NCBI RefSeq assembly: GCF_014650875.1
Contig: NZ_BMVU01000012.1
Coordinates: 104,382-168,381 of the forward strand
DNA length: 64,000 bases
DNA from: Streptomyces minutiscleroticus
GTDB lineage: Bacteria > Actinomycetota > Actinomycetes > Streptomycetales > Streptomycetaceae
Direction of reading: 5' to 3'
Made by a program: the position numbers and the translations under genes. Each line of letters opens with the position of its first letter. The stretch's first letter is position 1. The notes under the pieces are model-generated. The model did no database searches, was not told the origin of the DNA, and saw only the letters and a program-made list of their open reading frames with translations. Below, piece after piece: positions 1 through 8,502 of the stretch.

Positions 1-142
1 AACCGTGCCGCTGCTCGTCCATGCCACGAAGCAGATCCTGGACACCTGGGGCGAGGACGGCTGGGAGCTCGTCCAGGTCGTGCCCGGGCCGAACAACCCC
101 GAGCAGCTGGTGGCCTACCTGAAGCGCGAGAAGACCGCGTGA
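1..142 (+). CDS. DUF4177-like small protein (C-terminal part)
   Basis: The frame is open from base 2 to a TGA at 140-142 and is cut off by the window edge. The visible 46 residues include a DTWGEDGWELVQVVPG stretch, typical of the end of DUF4177-type small proteins, whose role is not established. The stop overlaps the GTG start of the next gene (GTGA at 139-142), so the two are probably translationally coupled. The product name rests on a short fragment and is tentative. Confidence 0.6.
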   Translation, partial: TVPLLVHATKQILDTWGEDGWELVQVVPGPNNPEQLVAYLKREKTA

Positions 143-606
143 GCCTCGTCGAGGGGCGGATCGCGGAGCTCGGGCTGACGCTGCCCGAGGTCGTCCCGCC
201 GCTGGCCGCGTACCAGCCGGCCGTCCGCAGCGGCGCGTACGTGTACACGGCCGGGCAGCTGCCGATGGTGGAGGGCAGGCTGCCCGTCACCGGCAAGGTC
301 GGCGCCGAGGTCACGCCCGAGGAGGCCAAGGAGCTGGCCCGCACGTGCGCGCTGAACGCGCTGGCCGCGGTCAAGTCCGTGACGGGCGACCTCGACCGGA
401 TCGCGCGGGTCGTGAAGGTCACGGGCTTCGTCGCCTCGGCCCCCGACTTCACGGGTCAGCCCGCCGTGCTCAACGGCGCCAGCGAGCTGCTCGGCGAGGT
501 GCTGGGCGACCGCGGCGTGCACGCGCGCAGCGCGGTCGGCGTCGCGGTGCTGCCGCTGGACGCGCCCGTCGAGGTCGAGATCCAGGTCGAGCTGGCGCAG
601 GACTGA
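139..606 (+). CDS. RidA family protein
   Basis: This 155-residue protein is about the length of the RidA/YjgF family. RidA enzymes are cytosolic deaminases that hydrolyse reactive enamine and imine intermediates made by PLP enzymes such as threonine dehydratase. The N-terminal half carries the YTAGQLP segment that lines the cleft, and the C-terminal half has HARSAVGV, whose arginine (residue 130) matches the substrate-binding arginine of active RidA proteins. The GTG start overlaps the preceding stop, indicating coupling. Substrate preference among RidA subfamilies cannot be read from the sequence. Confidence 0.9.
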   Translation: MSLVEGRIAELGLTLPEVVPPLAAYQPAVRSGAYVYTAGQLPMVEGRLPVTGKVGAEVTPEEAKELARTCALNALAAVKSVTGDLDRIARVVKVTGFVASAPDFTGQPAVLNGASELLGEVLGDRGVHARSAVGVAVLPLDAPVEVEIQVELAQD

Positions 607-615
607 CCCGGTTCG

Positions 616-654
616 GGGCCGGGCCGGGCGAGAGCGGCCGGACGGGCCCGGCCC
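616..654 (+). terminator. GC-rich inverted repeat after ridA
   Basis: A 10-bp perfect stem (616-625 with 645-654) and a 19-nt loop lies just after the RidA stop. There is no T-run, as is common for Streptomyces terminators. It would separate the RidA transcript from the downstream Nudix gene. Confidence 0.4.
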
Positions 655-719
655 GCCGCCTCCGGCGGCCGGTCACGGGTCCGTCCCCGGGTTCCCGGAA
701 GTGTCCGGAATGCGTGCCT

Positions 720-755
720 CTCGAACATCAGCGCACTACGGGATAGCCTCCGCCC
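720..755 (+). promoter_or_regulatory. Possible leaderless promoter of the Nudix gene
   Basis: A TAGCCT -10-like box at 744-749 ends 6 bases before the ATG at 756. No purine-rich ribosome site precedes the ATG, so a leaderless mRNA is likely. The -35 element is weak and unassigned. Confidence 0.35.
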
Positions 756-1628
756 ATGGCGAACGGTCAGTGGTACCCCCCGGAGTGGCCCGGTCGCATC
801 CGCGCGCTGGCGGACGGCGAGCTCACCCCCGTGACCCCGCGCAGGGCCGCCACCGTCATGCTGCTCAAGGACGGCAGCGGTGGCGCCCCCGCCGTGCACA
901 TGCTGCGCAGACGCGCCTCCATGGCCTTCGCCGCGGGCGCGTACGCCTACCCCGGCGGCGGGGTGGATCCCCGGGACGACGACCGCCGCGTCCGCTGGGC
1001 GGGTCCCCCGCGCGCGTGGTGGGCCGACCGGCTGGGCGTCGACGAGGACTCCGCCCAGGCCGTCGTCTGCGCGGCGGTGCGCGAGACGTACGAGGAGGCG
1101 GGCGTCCTGCTCGCCGGGCCGACCGCCGGCACCGTGGTGGGCGACACGACGGGCGACGACTGGGAGGCCGACCGCGCGGCCCTGGTCGCCCGGGAGCTGT
1201 CCTTCGCCGAGTTCCTGGAGCGCCGCGGCCTCGTCCTCAGGTCGGACCTGCTCGGCGCCTGGGCGCGCTGGATCACCCCGGAGTTCGAGCCGCGCCGCTA
1301 CGACACCTGGTTCTTCGTGGCCGCCCTCCCGGAGGGGCAGCGCACCAGGAACGCCTCCACGGAGGCCGACCGCACCGTCTGGATCCGCCCCGCCGACGCC
1401 CTGGAGGCGTACGACCGGGGCGAGCTGCTGATGATGCCGCCCACCGTGGCGACCCTGCGCCACCTGTCCGCGTACGCCTCGGCGGCCGACGTGCTCGCCG
1501 ACGCGCCCGGCCGCGACCTCACCCCCGTCCTGGCCGGCGCCCGGCTGGTCGACGGCGAACTGGTGCTCAGCTGGCCGGGGCACGAAGAGTTCACCAAGCA
1601 CGTACCGACCGGGGGAGCCCCCGCATGA
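756..1628 (+). CDS. Nudix hydrolase
   Basis: The protein has 290 residues. The N-terminal half has the Nudix fold with the glycine-rich start AYPGGGVD near residues 66-73 and, after an insertion, AVRETYEEAG near residues 108-117, matching the RExxEExG core. The long insertion inside the box resembles the NUDT19/RNA-pyrophosphohydrolase-like CoA Nudix group, so CoA or acyl-CoA derivatives are possible substrates, but this is inference. Its last bases (ATGA at 1625-1628) overlap the start of the metallo-beta-lactamase gene, making a coupled pair conserved in actinobacteria. Confidence 0.85.
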   Translation: MANGQWYPPEWPGRIRALADGELTPVTPRRAATVMLLKDGSGGAPAVHMLRRRASMAFAAGAYAYPGGGVDPRDDDRRVRWAGPPRAWWADRLGVDEDSAQAVVCAAVRETYEEAGVLLAGPTAGTVVGDTTGDDWEADRAALVARELSFAEFLERRGLVLRSDLLGAWARWITPEFEPRRYDTWFFVAALPEGQRTRNASTEADRTVWIRPADALEAYDRGELLMMPPTVATLRHLSAYASAADVLADAPGRDLTPVLAGARLVDGELVLSWPGHEEFTKHVPTGGAPA

Positions 1629-2455
1629 CGGAAGCAGCGGCCCTTCCCGGGCAGCCCCGCGGCGGGGTGCTCTCCGGCTCCGCCACCGCCCGGACCGTGA
1701 ACGTCCTCGCGCCCAACGCCTCCGCCATGACCCTGGACGGCACCAACACCTGGATCGTCGCCGAGCCGGACTCCCGCCTGGCCGTCGTGATCGACCCGGG
1801 GCCCCTGGACGAGACCCACCTGCGGGCCGTCGTGGAGACCGCCGAGCGGGCCGGGAAGCGCGTCGCGCTGACCCTGCTGACCCACGGCCACCCGGACCAC
1901 GCGGAGGGCGCCGCCCGCTTCGCCGAGCTGACGCGCACGCCCGTGCGGGCGCTCGACCCGCGGCTGCGGCTCGGCGACGAGGGGCTGGCGGCCGGTGACG
2001 TGGTGACGACGGGCGGCCTGGAGCTGCGCGTCGTTCCGACGCCCGGCCACACCGCGGACTCGCTCAGCTTCCACCTGCCGGCCGACCGGGCCGTCCTGAC
2101 CGGCGACACCGTCCTGGGGCGCGGGACCACCGTGGTGGCCCACCCCGACGGCCGCCTCGGCGACTACCTCGACTCGCTGCGGCGGCTCAGATCGCTGACG
2201 GTCGACGACGGGGTGCACACCGTGCTGCCGGGCCACGGGCCGGTCCTGGAGGACGCCCAGGGGGCCGTCGAGTTCTACCTGGCACACCGGGCCCACCGGC
2301 TCGCCCAGGTGGAGACGGCCGTCGAGGACGGCCATCGGACGCCGTCCGAGGTCGTCGCCCACGTGTACGCGGACGTCGACCGCTCCCTGTGGCCGGCCGC
2401 GGAGCTGTCGGTCCGCGCTCAGATGGACTACCTGAGGGAGCACGGGCTGATCTAG
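1625..2455 (+). CDS. Metallo-beta-lactamase fold hydrolase
   Basis: This 276-residue protein carries the metal-binding signature THGHPDHAEG (HxHxDH), a second histidine in TPGHTADS, an aspartate in LTGDTVLG and a last histidine in LPGHGPV, so both metal sites look complete. The arrangement matches the LACTB2-like branch of the superfamily, whose members are endoribonucleases or thioester/lactone hydrolases; the substrate here is unknown. The ATG overlaps the Nudix stop by 4 bp, so the two enzymes are probably made together and may act in one clean-up step. Confidence 0.9.
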   Translation: MTEAAALPGQPRGGVLSGSATARTVNVLAPNASAMTLDGTNTWIVAEPDSRLAVVIDPGPLDETHLRAVVETAERAGKRVALTLLTHGHPDHAEGAARFAELTRTPVRALDPRLRLGDEGLAAGDVVTTGGLELRVVPTPGHTADSLSFHLPADRAVLTGDTVLGRGTTVVAHPDGRLGDYLDSLRRLRSLTVDDGVHTVLPGHGPVLEDAQGAVEFYLAHRAHRLAQVETAVEDGHRTPSEVVAHVYADVDRSLWPAAELSVRAQMDYLREHGLI

Positions 2456-2523
2456 CGGGGCACGGGCCGCGCGGCGGGAGTGCGGGCCGGTGCGCGGTGC
2501 GCCAATCCGCCGAGGGGGCGAAC

Positions 2524-2563
2524 GCGGAAGGGTTCCGCCCCGGACCGGGGCGAACCCTTCGCG
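2524..2563. terminator. Hairpin between convergent MBL and crp genes
   Basis: A long stem with one bulged base pairs the GCGGAAGGGTTC side with the GAACCCTTCGC side around a short loop. It lies between the convergent ends of the metallo-beta-lactamase gene and crp and could terminate both transcripts. Confidence 0.6.
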
Positions 2564-2612
2564 CACTGTCCGTCCGCCGCCGCACGGCCGTGGCCGCCGC
2601 GGCGAGGGGTGG

Positions 2613-3287
2613 TCAGCGGGACCGCTTGGCGAGGCGCTCCACGTCCAGCAGGATCACGGCGCGGGCCTCCAGGCGGAGCCAGCCGCGGCCGGCGAAGTCG
2701 GCGAGCGCCTTGTTGACCGTCTCGCGGGAGGCGCCGACCAGCTGGGCCAGCTCCTCCTGGGTCAGGTCGTGCACCACGTGGATGCCCTCCTCCGACTGCA
2801 CGCCGAAGCGGCGCGACAGGTCGAGGAGCGCGCGGGCGACACGGCCCGGGACGTCCGAGAAGACCAGGTCGGACATCTGGTCGTTGGTCTTGCGCAGCCG
2901 GCGGGCGACGGCGCGCAGCAGGGCGGCGGCCACCTCGGGACGCGCGTTGAGCCACGGCTGGAGGTCGCCGTGGCCGAGGCCCAGCAGCTTGACCTCGGTC
3001 AGCGCCGTGGCGGTGGCCGTGCGCGGGCCCGGGTCGAACAGCGACAGCTCGCCGATCAGCTCGCCGGGACCGAGGACCGCCAGCATGTTCTCGCGGCCGT
3101 CGGGGGACGTGCGGTGGAGCTTGACCTTGCCCTCGGTGACCACGTAGAGGCGGTCACCCGGATCACCCTCGTGGAAGAGCGCGTCGCCGCGCGCGAGGGT
3201 CACCTCACTCATGGAGGCGCGGAGCTCCGCGGCCTGCTCGTCATCGAGCGCCGCGAAGAGCGGGGCGCGCCGCAGAACGTCGTCCAC
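2613..3287 (-). CDS. crp: Crp/Fnr family regulator (Crp)
   Basis: The 224-residue protein has an N-terminal cyclic-nucleotide-binding domain with a GDPGDRLYVVTEG segment and a GELSLFDPGPRTATA phosphate-binding-cassette-like segment, then a C-terminal winged helix with LTQEELAQLVGASRETVNKAL as recognition region. Length and layout match Streptomyces Crp, the global cAMP-responsive regulator of germination, growth and antibiotic production. The GTG start follows a GGAGAGAA ribosome site. A TGTGA/TCACA element lies upstream at 3354-3367, so autoregulation is plausible. The gene diverges from nth. Confidence 0.93.
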   Translation of the reverse strand: MDDVLRRAPLFAALDDEQAAELRASMSEVTLARGDALFHEGDPGDRLYVVTEGKVKLHRTSPDGRENMLAVLGPGELIGELSLFDPGPRTATATALTEVKLLGLGHGDLQPWLNARPEVAAALLRAVARRLRKTNDQMSDLVFSDVPGRVARALLDLSRRFGVQSEEGIHVVHDLTQEELAQLVGASRETVNKALADFAGRGWLRLEARAVILLDVERLAKRSR

Positions 3288-3353
3288 GAGTTCTCTCCTT
3301 GTCGACCTGCATCAGGGGACCTCGTTCCCCATCTTGCCGGACGTTTACAACAG

Positions 3354-3367
3354 TGTGATCTGTCACA
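3354..3367. promoter_or_regulatory. Crp-like palindrome in the crp/nth divergent region
   Basis: TGTGA-N4-TCACA sits in a short AT-richer stretch between the divergent crp and nth genes. The half sites match the Crp/Fnr consensus but are two bases closer than the usual N6, so this is a candidate site only. Confidence 0.4.
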
Positions 3368-3469
3368 AGGATGCCGTACCGGTGTCCCGTGCAGTGCGGC
3401 AGGGGGCCAATCGGGGGCCGATCCCGTGCGGCCGGGGCGGATGTCGGCGCCGGGCTTTAGGCTGGCCGG

Positions 3470-4858
3470 GTGTCCAAATCGCCGGTGAGAGCACAGGCCG
3501 AGGGGGCTGCGCGGGTGACCGTACGTCCTGATTCCGCTGTGGGCGAACGGGCGCCCGGCGGAACGGATGACCCGGCGAATAGGGCAAAAGGGTCACCTGT
3601 GAAGAAGTCCGCGGCCGAAAGGCCCACCGCGGCGAAGCAGGCGGCGACCACCGCCGGGAAGACCGGGAAGACGACGACGGTGAAGAAGACGACCACCGCC
3701 AAGAAGGCGGCCACTGCCAAGAGGGCGACCGCCGCCGGGAAGGTCCCGGACGACCGGCCGGCCGCGGGGGAGACCGCGGAAAGGACCGCCGGAACCGTGA
3801 CGAAGAAGACCATGGAGACGGCGAAGAAGACCACGGGTGCGGCGAAGAGGACCGCCGGGACGGCGGGGAAGTCCGCCGGGACCGCGGCGAAGAGGACCGC
3901 CGGGGCGGCGAAGAAGGCCGCTGGGACGGCGAAGAAGACCGCCGGGAAGGCGGCCGGGAAGGCCGCTTCCGGCCGGGCGCCCGCCGTCGCCCCCGCCCGG
4001 CCCCCGAAGAACGAGTCGCGCACCGCGCTCGTCCGCCGCGCCCGCCGGATCGACCGGGAGCTCGCCGAGGTCTACCCGTACGCCCACCCCGAGCTGGACT
4101 TCGAGAACCCCTTCCAGCTCCTGGTCGCCACGGTGCTCTCCGCGCAGACCACCGACCTGCGGGTGAACCAGACGACGCCGGCGCTCTTCGCCAGGTACCC
4201 CACCCCGGAGGACCTCGCCGCCGCCGACCCGGAGGAGGTCGAGGAGATCCTCCGCCCGACCGGCTTCTTCCGGGCCAAGACCAAGTCCGTCATCGGGCTG
4301 TCGAAGGGGCTCAGGGACGACTTCGGGGGCGAGGTGCCCGGCCGCCTGGAGGACCTGGTCAAGCTCCCCGGAGTGGGCCGCAAGACGGCCTTCGTCGTGC
4401 TCGGCAACGCGTTCGGGCGGCCCGGGATCACCGTGGACACCCACTTCGGGCGGCTCGTGCGGCGCTGGAAGTGGACCGAGGAGACCGACCCGGACAAGGT
4501 CGAGGCGGCCGTCGGCGGGCTCTTCCCGAAGAGCGACTGGACGATGCTCTCGCACCACGTGATCTTCCACGGCCGCCGGATCTGCCACGCCCGCAGGCCC
4601 GCCTGCGGCGCCTGCCCCATCGCTCCGCTCTGCCCCGCGTACGGCGAGGGCGAGACGGACCCGGAGAAGGCGAAGAAGCTTCTGAAGTACGAGAAGGGAG
4701 GCTTCCCGGGGCAGCGCCTGAAGCCCCCGCAGGCGTACCTCGACGCGGGCGGCGTCCCGGCGCCCCCGCTCGGCGCCGCCGTGGCGAGGCCGGAGGCGGA
4801 GGCGGCCTCCGGCGGCGAGAGGGCCGGGGGCGAGGCGCCCGCACCGGAGGCCGGATGA
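3470..4858 (+). CDS. nth: Endonuclease III with Lys/Ala-rich N-terminal extension
   Basis: Endonuclease III is a base-excision-repair glycosylase/AP lyase that removes oxidised pyrimidines. The catalytic core starts near residue 186 and has the helix-hairpin-helix LPGVGRK with the nucleophile Lys305, the general-base Asp323 in VDTH, and a Cys-x6-Cys-x2-Cys-x5-Cys iron-sulphur site (372, 379, 382, 388). Ahead of it lie about 140 residues of AKKT/AAKKAAG repeats that resemble a histone H1 tail. Total length is 462 residues against roughly 210-260 for ordinary Nth. An alternative GTG at 3599 would remove the first 43 residues but keep the basic tail. Confidence 0.92.
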   Translation: MSKSPVRAQAEGAARVTVRPDSAVGERAPGGTDDPANRAKGSPVKKSAAERPTAAKQAATTAGKTGKTTTVKKTTTAKKAATAKRATAAGKVPDDRPAAGETAERTAGTVTKKTMETAKKTTGAAKRTAGTAGKSAGTAAKRTAGAAKKAAGTAKKTAGKAAGKAASGRAPAVAPARPPKNESRTALVRRARRIDRELAEVYPYAHPELDFENPFQLLVATVLSAQTTDLRVNQTTPALFARYPTPEDLAAADPEEVEEILRPTGFFRAKTKSVIGLSKGLRDDFGGEVPGRLEDLVKLPGVGRKTAFVVLGNAFGRPGITVDTHFGRLVRRWKWTEETDPDKVEAAVGGLFPKSDWTMLSHHVIFHGRRICHARRPACGACPIAPLCPAYGEGETDPEKAKKLLKYEKGGFPGQRLKPPQAYLDAGGVPAPPLGAAVARPEAEAASGGERAGGEAPAPEAG

Positions 4859-4994
4859 CCCCGGAGGGGAGCGGGGCGGGACCGGCGGCGGTCCGGGCGA
4901 TCCCGCCGGAAGGAAAGGTTCCGGCACAGCGGGCCCTACGGGCGGAACGAACCACGGGACGCCACGCGTTGAGTCCCGCAGAACGGGGGTGGCG

Positions 4995-5690
4995 ATGACG
5001 CACGCGAGCCACATGCACGACGGGGAGCTCGTCCTGAGCACGGACGGCCTGCCCGGCTGGCTGGACCCGGTGGTGCGCGCCGTGGAGACGGTGCGGCCGC
5101 GCCAGCTGAGCCGGTTCCTGCCGCCGGCCGACGGCACGGGCCGCCCGTCCGCCGTGCTGATCCTGTTCGGCGAGGGCGAGCGCGGCCCCGAGCTGCTGCT
5201 CATGGAGCGCTCCGGGTCGCTGCGCTCGCACGCGGGGCAGCCCGCGTTCCCCGGCGGCGCCCTCGACCCCGAGGACGGCGACCCGCAGGGCGACGCCCCG
5301 CTGCGGGCCGCGCTGCGCGAGGCCGAGGAGGAGACCGGCCTCGACCCGCGCGGCGTCCAGCTCTTCGGCGTCCTGCCGAAGCTCTACATCCCGGTGAGCG
5401 GCTTCGTGGTCACGCCCGTCCTGGGCTGGTGGCGCGAGCCGAGCCCGGTCGGCGTGGTCGATCCCGCCGAGACGGCCCGGGTCTTCACCGTTCCCGTGGC
5501 GGATCTCACGGATCCCGCCCATCGTGTGACGACGGTGCACCCCAGCGGCCACCGGGGCCCGGCATTCCTGGTCGAATCGGCCCTCGTGTGGGGCTTCACG
5601 GCCGGCATCATCGACCGCCTTCTGCACTTCGCGGGCTGGGAGCGCCCCTGGGACCGGGACAAGCAGGTCCCGCTCGACTGGCGCGCGTGA
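4995..5690 (+). CDS. CoA pyrophosphatase-type Nudix hydrolase
   Basis: The 231-residue protein has a complete Nudix box (FPGGALDPEDGD followed by LREAEEETGL) and an upstream LLMERS segment typical of the YeaB/NudL CoA-diphosphatase branch. Such enzymes split CoA into 4-phosphopantetheine and adenosine 3',5'-bisphosphate. The ATG at 4995 is preferred because a GGGGG run sits 5 bases upstream; a GTG at 4989 is in frame. It lies in the same direction as nth and the downstream membrane protease. Confidence 0.85.
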   Translation: MTHASHMHDGELVLSTDGLPGWLDPVVRAVETVRPRQLSRFLPPADGTGRPSAVLILFGEGERGPELLLMERSGSLRSHAGQPAFPGGALDPEDGDPQGDAPLRAALREAEEETGLDPRGVQLFGVLPKLYIPVSGFVVTPVLGWWREPSPVGVVDPAETARVFTVPVADLTDPAHRVTTVHPSGHRGPAFLVESALVWGFTAGIIDRLLHFAGWERPWDRDKQVPLDWRA

Positions 5691-5837
5691 CAGGGTGGCG
5701 TGCGTGCTGTGTATCCGCCGGGGCCGCCGCGCCCTCCTGCCGCCGTGCGGCCCGCCGTCGTACGGGCCGCCGCCGTGCGGCCCGGGACCACGGCCGGAAC
5801 GCGGCGACCGTGACGTGACGAGGCGAGGCCTGAACCT

Positions 5838-7037
5838 GTGAACGTGCTGGACATCCTGTTGCTGGTCGCCGCCGTCTGGTTCGCGATCGTCGGCTACCGG
5901 CAGGGCTTCGTCGTCGGCATCCTGTCGGTGATCGGCTTCCTCGGCGGCGGCCTGGCAGCGGTCTATCTGCTGCCCGTGCTCTGGGACGTCCTGACCGAGG
6001 GGTCCGAGGTCAGCACCTCCGCCGCCGTCGTCGCGGTGATCATCGTCATCGTCTGCGCCTCGGTCGGCCAGGCGCTCACCACGCACCTCGGCAACAAGCT
6101 GCGCAGATACATCACCTGGTCCCCGGCCCGCGCCCTGGACGCCACGGGCGGCGCGCTCGTGAACGTCGTGGCGATGCTGCTCGTCGCCTGGCTGATCGGC
6201 TCCGCCCTGGCCGGCACGACGCTGCCGACGCTCGGCCGCGAGGTCCGCGATTCCACGGTGCTGCAGGGCGTCTCCCGGGCGCTGCCCGACCGGGCCGACA
6301 CCTGGTTCGCCGACTTCTCCTCGGTCCTCGCGCAGAACGGCTTCCCGCAGGTCTTCAGCCCGTTCTCGAACGAGCCCATCACCGAGGTGCAGGCGCCCGA
6401 TCCGGCGCTCGCGGACAGCCCCGTCGCCGCCCGCGCCAAGCGGTCCATCGTCAAGGTCACCGGCACCGCGCAGAGCTGCGGCAAGGTCCTCGAAGGCACG
6501 GGCTTCGTCTTCGGCGAGCGCCGCGTGATGACCAACGCCCACGTGGTCGGCGGCGTGGACGAGCCCTTCGTGCAGATAGGCGGCGAGGGGCGGCGCTACG
6601 AGGCGAAGGTCGTCCTCTACGACTGGCAGCGCGACATCGCCGTGCTCGACGTACCGGACCTGAACGCGCCCGTGCTGCGCTTCGCGGACGAGGACGCGGA
6701 CAGCGACGACGACGCGATCGTGGCGGGCTTCCCCGAGAACGGCGCGTACGACGTGCGCCCGGCGCGCGTGCGCGGCCGCATCACCGCCAACGGCCCCGAC
6801 ATCTACCACCGCGACACCGTGCGCCGCGACGTCTACTCGCTCTACGCGACGGTGCGTCAGGGCAACTCCGGCGGTCCGCTGCTCACGCCCGACGGCCGGG
6901 TGTACGGCGTCGTGTTCGCGAAGTCCCTGGACGACCCCGACACCGGCTACGCGCTCACCGCGGACGAGGTCCGCGAGGACGTCGCCCGGGGGCGCAGCGC
7001 CAACCAGCAGGTGGACAGCGACAGCTGCGCGCTGTGA
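5838..7037 (+). CDS. MarP-like membrane serine protease (CvpA + trypsin fold)
   Basis: The first about 160 residues form a CvpA-type membrane domain with several hydrophobic helices. The C-terminal half is a chymotrypsin-fold protease with a full triad: His235 in NAHVVGG, Asp266 in QRDIAVLDV and Ser344 in GNSGGPL. The layout equals that of mycobacterial MarP, a periplasmic protease needed for acid and oxidative stress survival through cell-wall hydrolase cleavage. A similar envelope-stress role in this organism is inference. Length is 399 residues. The 147-bp gap upstream holds two copies of a GCCGCCGTGCGGCCCG element. Confidence 0.92.
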   Translation: MNVLDILLLVAAVWFAIVGYRQGFVVGILSVIGFLGGGLAAVYLLPVLWDVLTEGSEVSTSAAVVAVIIVIVCASVGQALTTHLGNKLRRYITWSPARALDATGGALVNVVAMLLVAWLIGSALAGTTLPTLGREVRDSTVLQGVSRALPDRADTWFADFSSVLAQNGFPQVFSPFSNEPITEVQAPDPALADSPVAARAKRSIVKVTGTAQSCGKVLEGTGFVFGERRVMTNAHVVGGVDEPFVQIGGEGRRYEAKVVLYDWQRDIAVLDVPDLNAPVLRFADEDADSDDDAIVAGFPENGAYDVRPARVRGRITANGPDIYHRDTVRRDVYSLYATVRQGNSGGPLLTPDGRVYGVVFAKSLDDPDTGYALTADEVREDVARGRSANQQVDSDSCAL

Positions 7038-7065
7038 CGGCCAGGGCGACCGGTGCGTCCGCACC

Positions 7066-7092
7066 GCCCGGCGTCAGGACCTGACGCCGGGC
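7066..7092. terminator. Perfect 12-bp hairpin
   Basis: The arms at 7066-7077 and 7081-7092 are perfectly complementary around a 3-nt loop. The hairpin lies between the protease gene and a convergent small gene, so it can act in both directions. Confidence 0.7.
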
Positions 7093-7135
7093 CGGCTCCA
7101 CGTGGGGTCGGCGGGGCGGAATCGGCCCCGGGAGA

Positions 7136-7315
7136 TCAGTCCTTGGGGTGGCGCAGGCGCGCCGAGACCCAGCGGGCCCGGCGCCTCAGGATGTGCGGGA
7201 TCCCCACGCGGGGATCGGCGGCCACCACCTGCGGGGTGCTCCTCTGATACGAGGTCAGCCCGCTGTCCGGGCGGCGGTTGCGTGCTGCGTCACTGTAGTC
7301 GTGCGTCCAGCCCAT
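7136..7315 (-). CDS. Small basic protein of unknown function
   Basis: A 59-codon frame starts at an ATG (7313-7315), ends just beyond the hairpin at 7066-7092, and has codons with strongly GC-biased third positions. The product begins MGWTHDYSDAARNRR and ends in an Arg-rich segment; it has no membrane helix and no recognised domain. A weak AGGTCGGGG sequence precedes the ATG. Coding status is supported by codon use and position only. It could be regulatory RNA or spurious. Confidence 0.5.
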   Translation of the reverse strand: MGWTHDYSDAARNRRPDSGLTSYQRSTPQVVAADPRVGIPHILRRRARWVSARLRHPKD

Positions 7316-7450
7316 ACCCCGACCTGTGCCCCTGGCCCATGGTCGGTAACCGCCTCTGGTGCGTCCAATTGGCCTATGCGCGAGGCAAGTGGCGTTCATA
7401 GGACAAACGCTGCCGGACGTACCCAGTACGGGCCTGCGAAGGACCGGGAG

Positions 7451-7472
7451 CCGGGCCGGGGCCCCGGCCCGG
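7451..7472. terminator. 22-bp perfect GC palindrome
   Basis: Two 11-bp arms of C and G only meet without a loop, and the element lies 80 bp beyond the stop of the hydrolase gene on the minus strand. It probably helps terminate the hydrolase-holin transcript. Confidence 0.5.
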
Positions 7473-7551
7473 GGAGCGGGGCCGGACAGCGGCGGCCGCG
7501 GCCGTGGGGACGGCGGCCCGGACAGGGGGAACAGCGGCCCGGACAGAGGGA

Positions 7552-8502
7552 TCAGCGGTCGGGCTCGGGGTCCTTCAGCCAGTTGACCAGCTCGGCCGAG
7601 AAGGCCGCCGGGTCCTCCTCGTGCGGGAAGTGCCCGAGCCCGTCGAACAGCCGCCAGCGGTAGGGGGCCTCGACGTACTCGCCCGACCCCGCGGCGCTGC
7701 GCGTGCGCATCACCGGGTCCAGCGACCCGTGCAGATGCAGCGTCGGCACCCGCACCGGCCGCTTCATGCGGCGGTTGAACTGGATGCCGTCGGGCCGCGC
7801 CAGCGAGCGGACCATCCACCGGTACGGCTCGATCGAGCAGTGCGCCGTCGAGGGGATGCTCATGGCGCGCCGGTACGCCTCCACGGCCTCGTCGTCGGGC
7901 AGCCGCGGCCCGGACCACTCCCGTACCAGACGGCCCACCAGGGCTCCGCCGTCCGCCATGAGTTGACGCTCCGGCAGCCAGGGCCGCTGGAAGCCCCAGA
8001 TGTACGAGCTCGCGGCGGTCTGCCGGACGTCGGAGAGCATCGCCGAGCGCCACCGCCGGGGGTGGGGCATGGAGGCGACCGCGAGCCGGCGCACCAGCTT
8101 GGGGCGCATCACCGCGGCGGTCCAGGCCAGGTAGCCGCCGAGGTCGTGGCCGACCAGGGCGGCGTCGGGCTCGCCCAGGGAGCGGACGACGCCGGTGATG
8201 TCGAGGGCGAGGTTGGCGGGGTCGTAGCCGCGCGGGGTGCGGTCGCTGCCGCCGACCCCCCGCAGGTCCATGGCGACCGCGCGGAAGCCCGCGTCGGCGA
8301 GCGCCACCAGCTGGTGCCGCCAGGTCCACCAGAACTGGGGAAAGCCGTGCAGCAGCAGGACCAGCGGCCCGTCGCCCAGCTCGGCGATGTGGAAGCGCGC
8401 GCCGTTGGCCGCGACGTCCCGGTGGATCACCTCGTGTCCGCCGGGGATGTCGAGCCGGACGACCGAGGCGGGTTGGGCCGAAGGGGTGGCGGGGTCCGTC
8501 AT
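7552..8502 (-). CDS. Alpha/beta hydrolase, epoxide-hydrolase-like
   Basis: The 316-residue protein has the oxyanion motif LLHGFPQFWWTW, the nucleophile elbow VGHDLGGYLAW with aspartate rather than serine, a later acid in HGSLDPVM and the histidine in GLGHFPHEE. An Asp nucleophile with an HGFP motif is characteristic of epoxide hydrolases and haloalkane dehalogenases. It is the second gene of a two-gene operon, overlapping the upstream membrane-protein gene by ATGA (8499-8502). Its substrate is unknown. Confidence 0.87.
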   Translation of the reverse strand: MTDPATPSAQPASVVRLDIPGGHEVIHRDVAANGARFHIAELGDGPLVLLLHGFPQFWWTWRHQLVALADAGFRAVAMDLRGVGGSDRTPRGYDPANLALDITGVVRSLGEPDAALVGHDLGGYLAWTAAVMRPKLVRRLAVASMPHPRRWRSAMLSDVRQTAASSYIWGFQRPWLPERQLMADGGALVGRLVREWSGPRLPDDEAVEAYRRAMSIPSTAHCSIEPYRWMVRSLARPDGIQFNRRMKRPVRVPTLHLHGSLDPVMRTRSAAGSGEYVEAPYRWRLFDGLGHFPHEEDPAAFSAELVNWLKDPEPDR

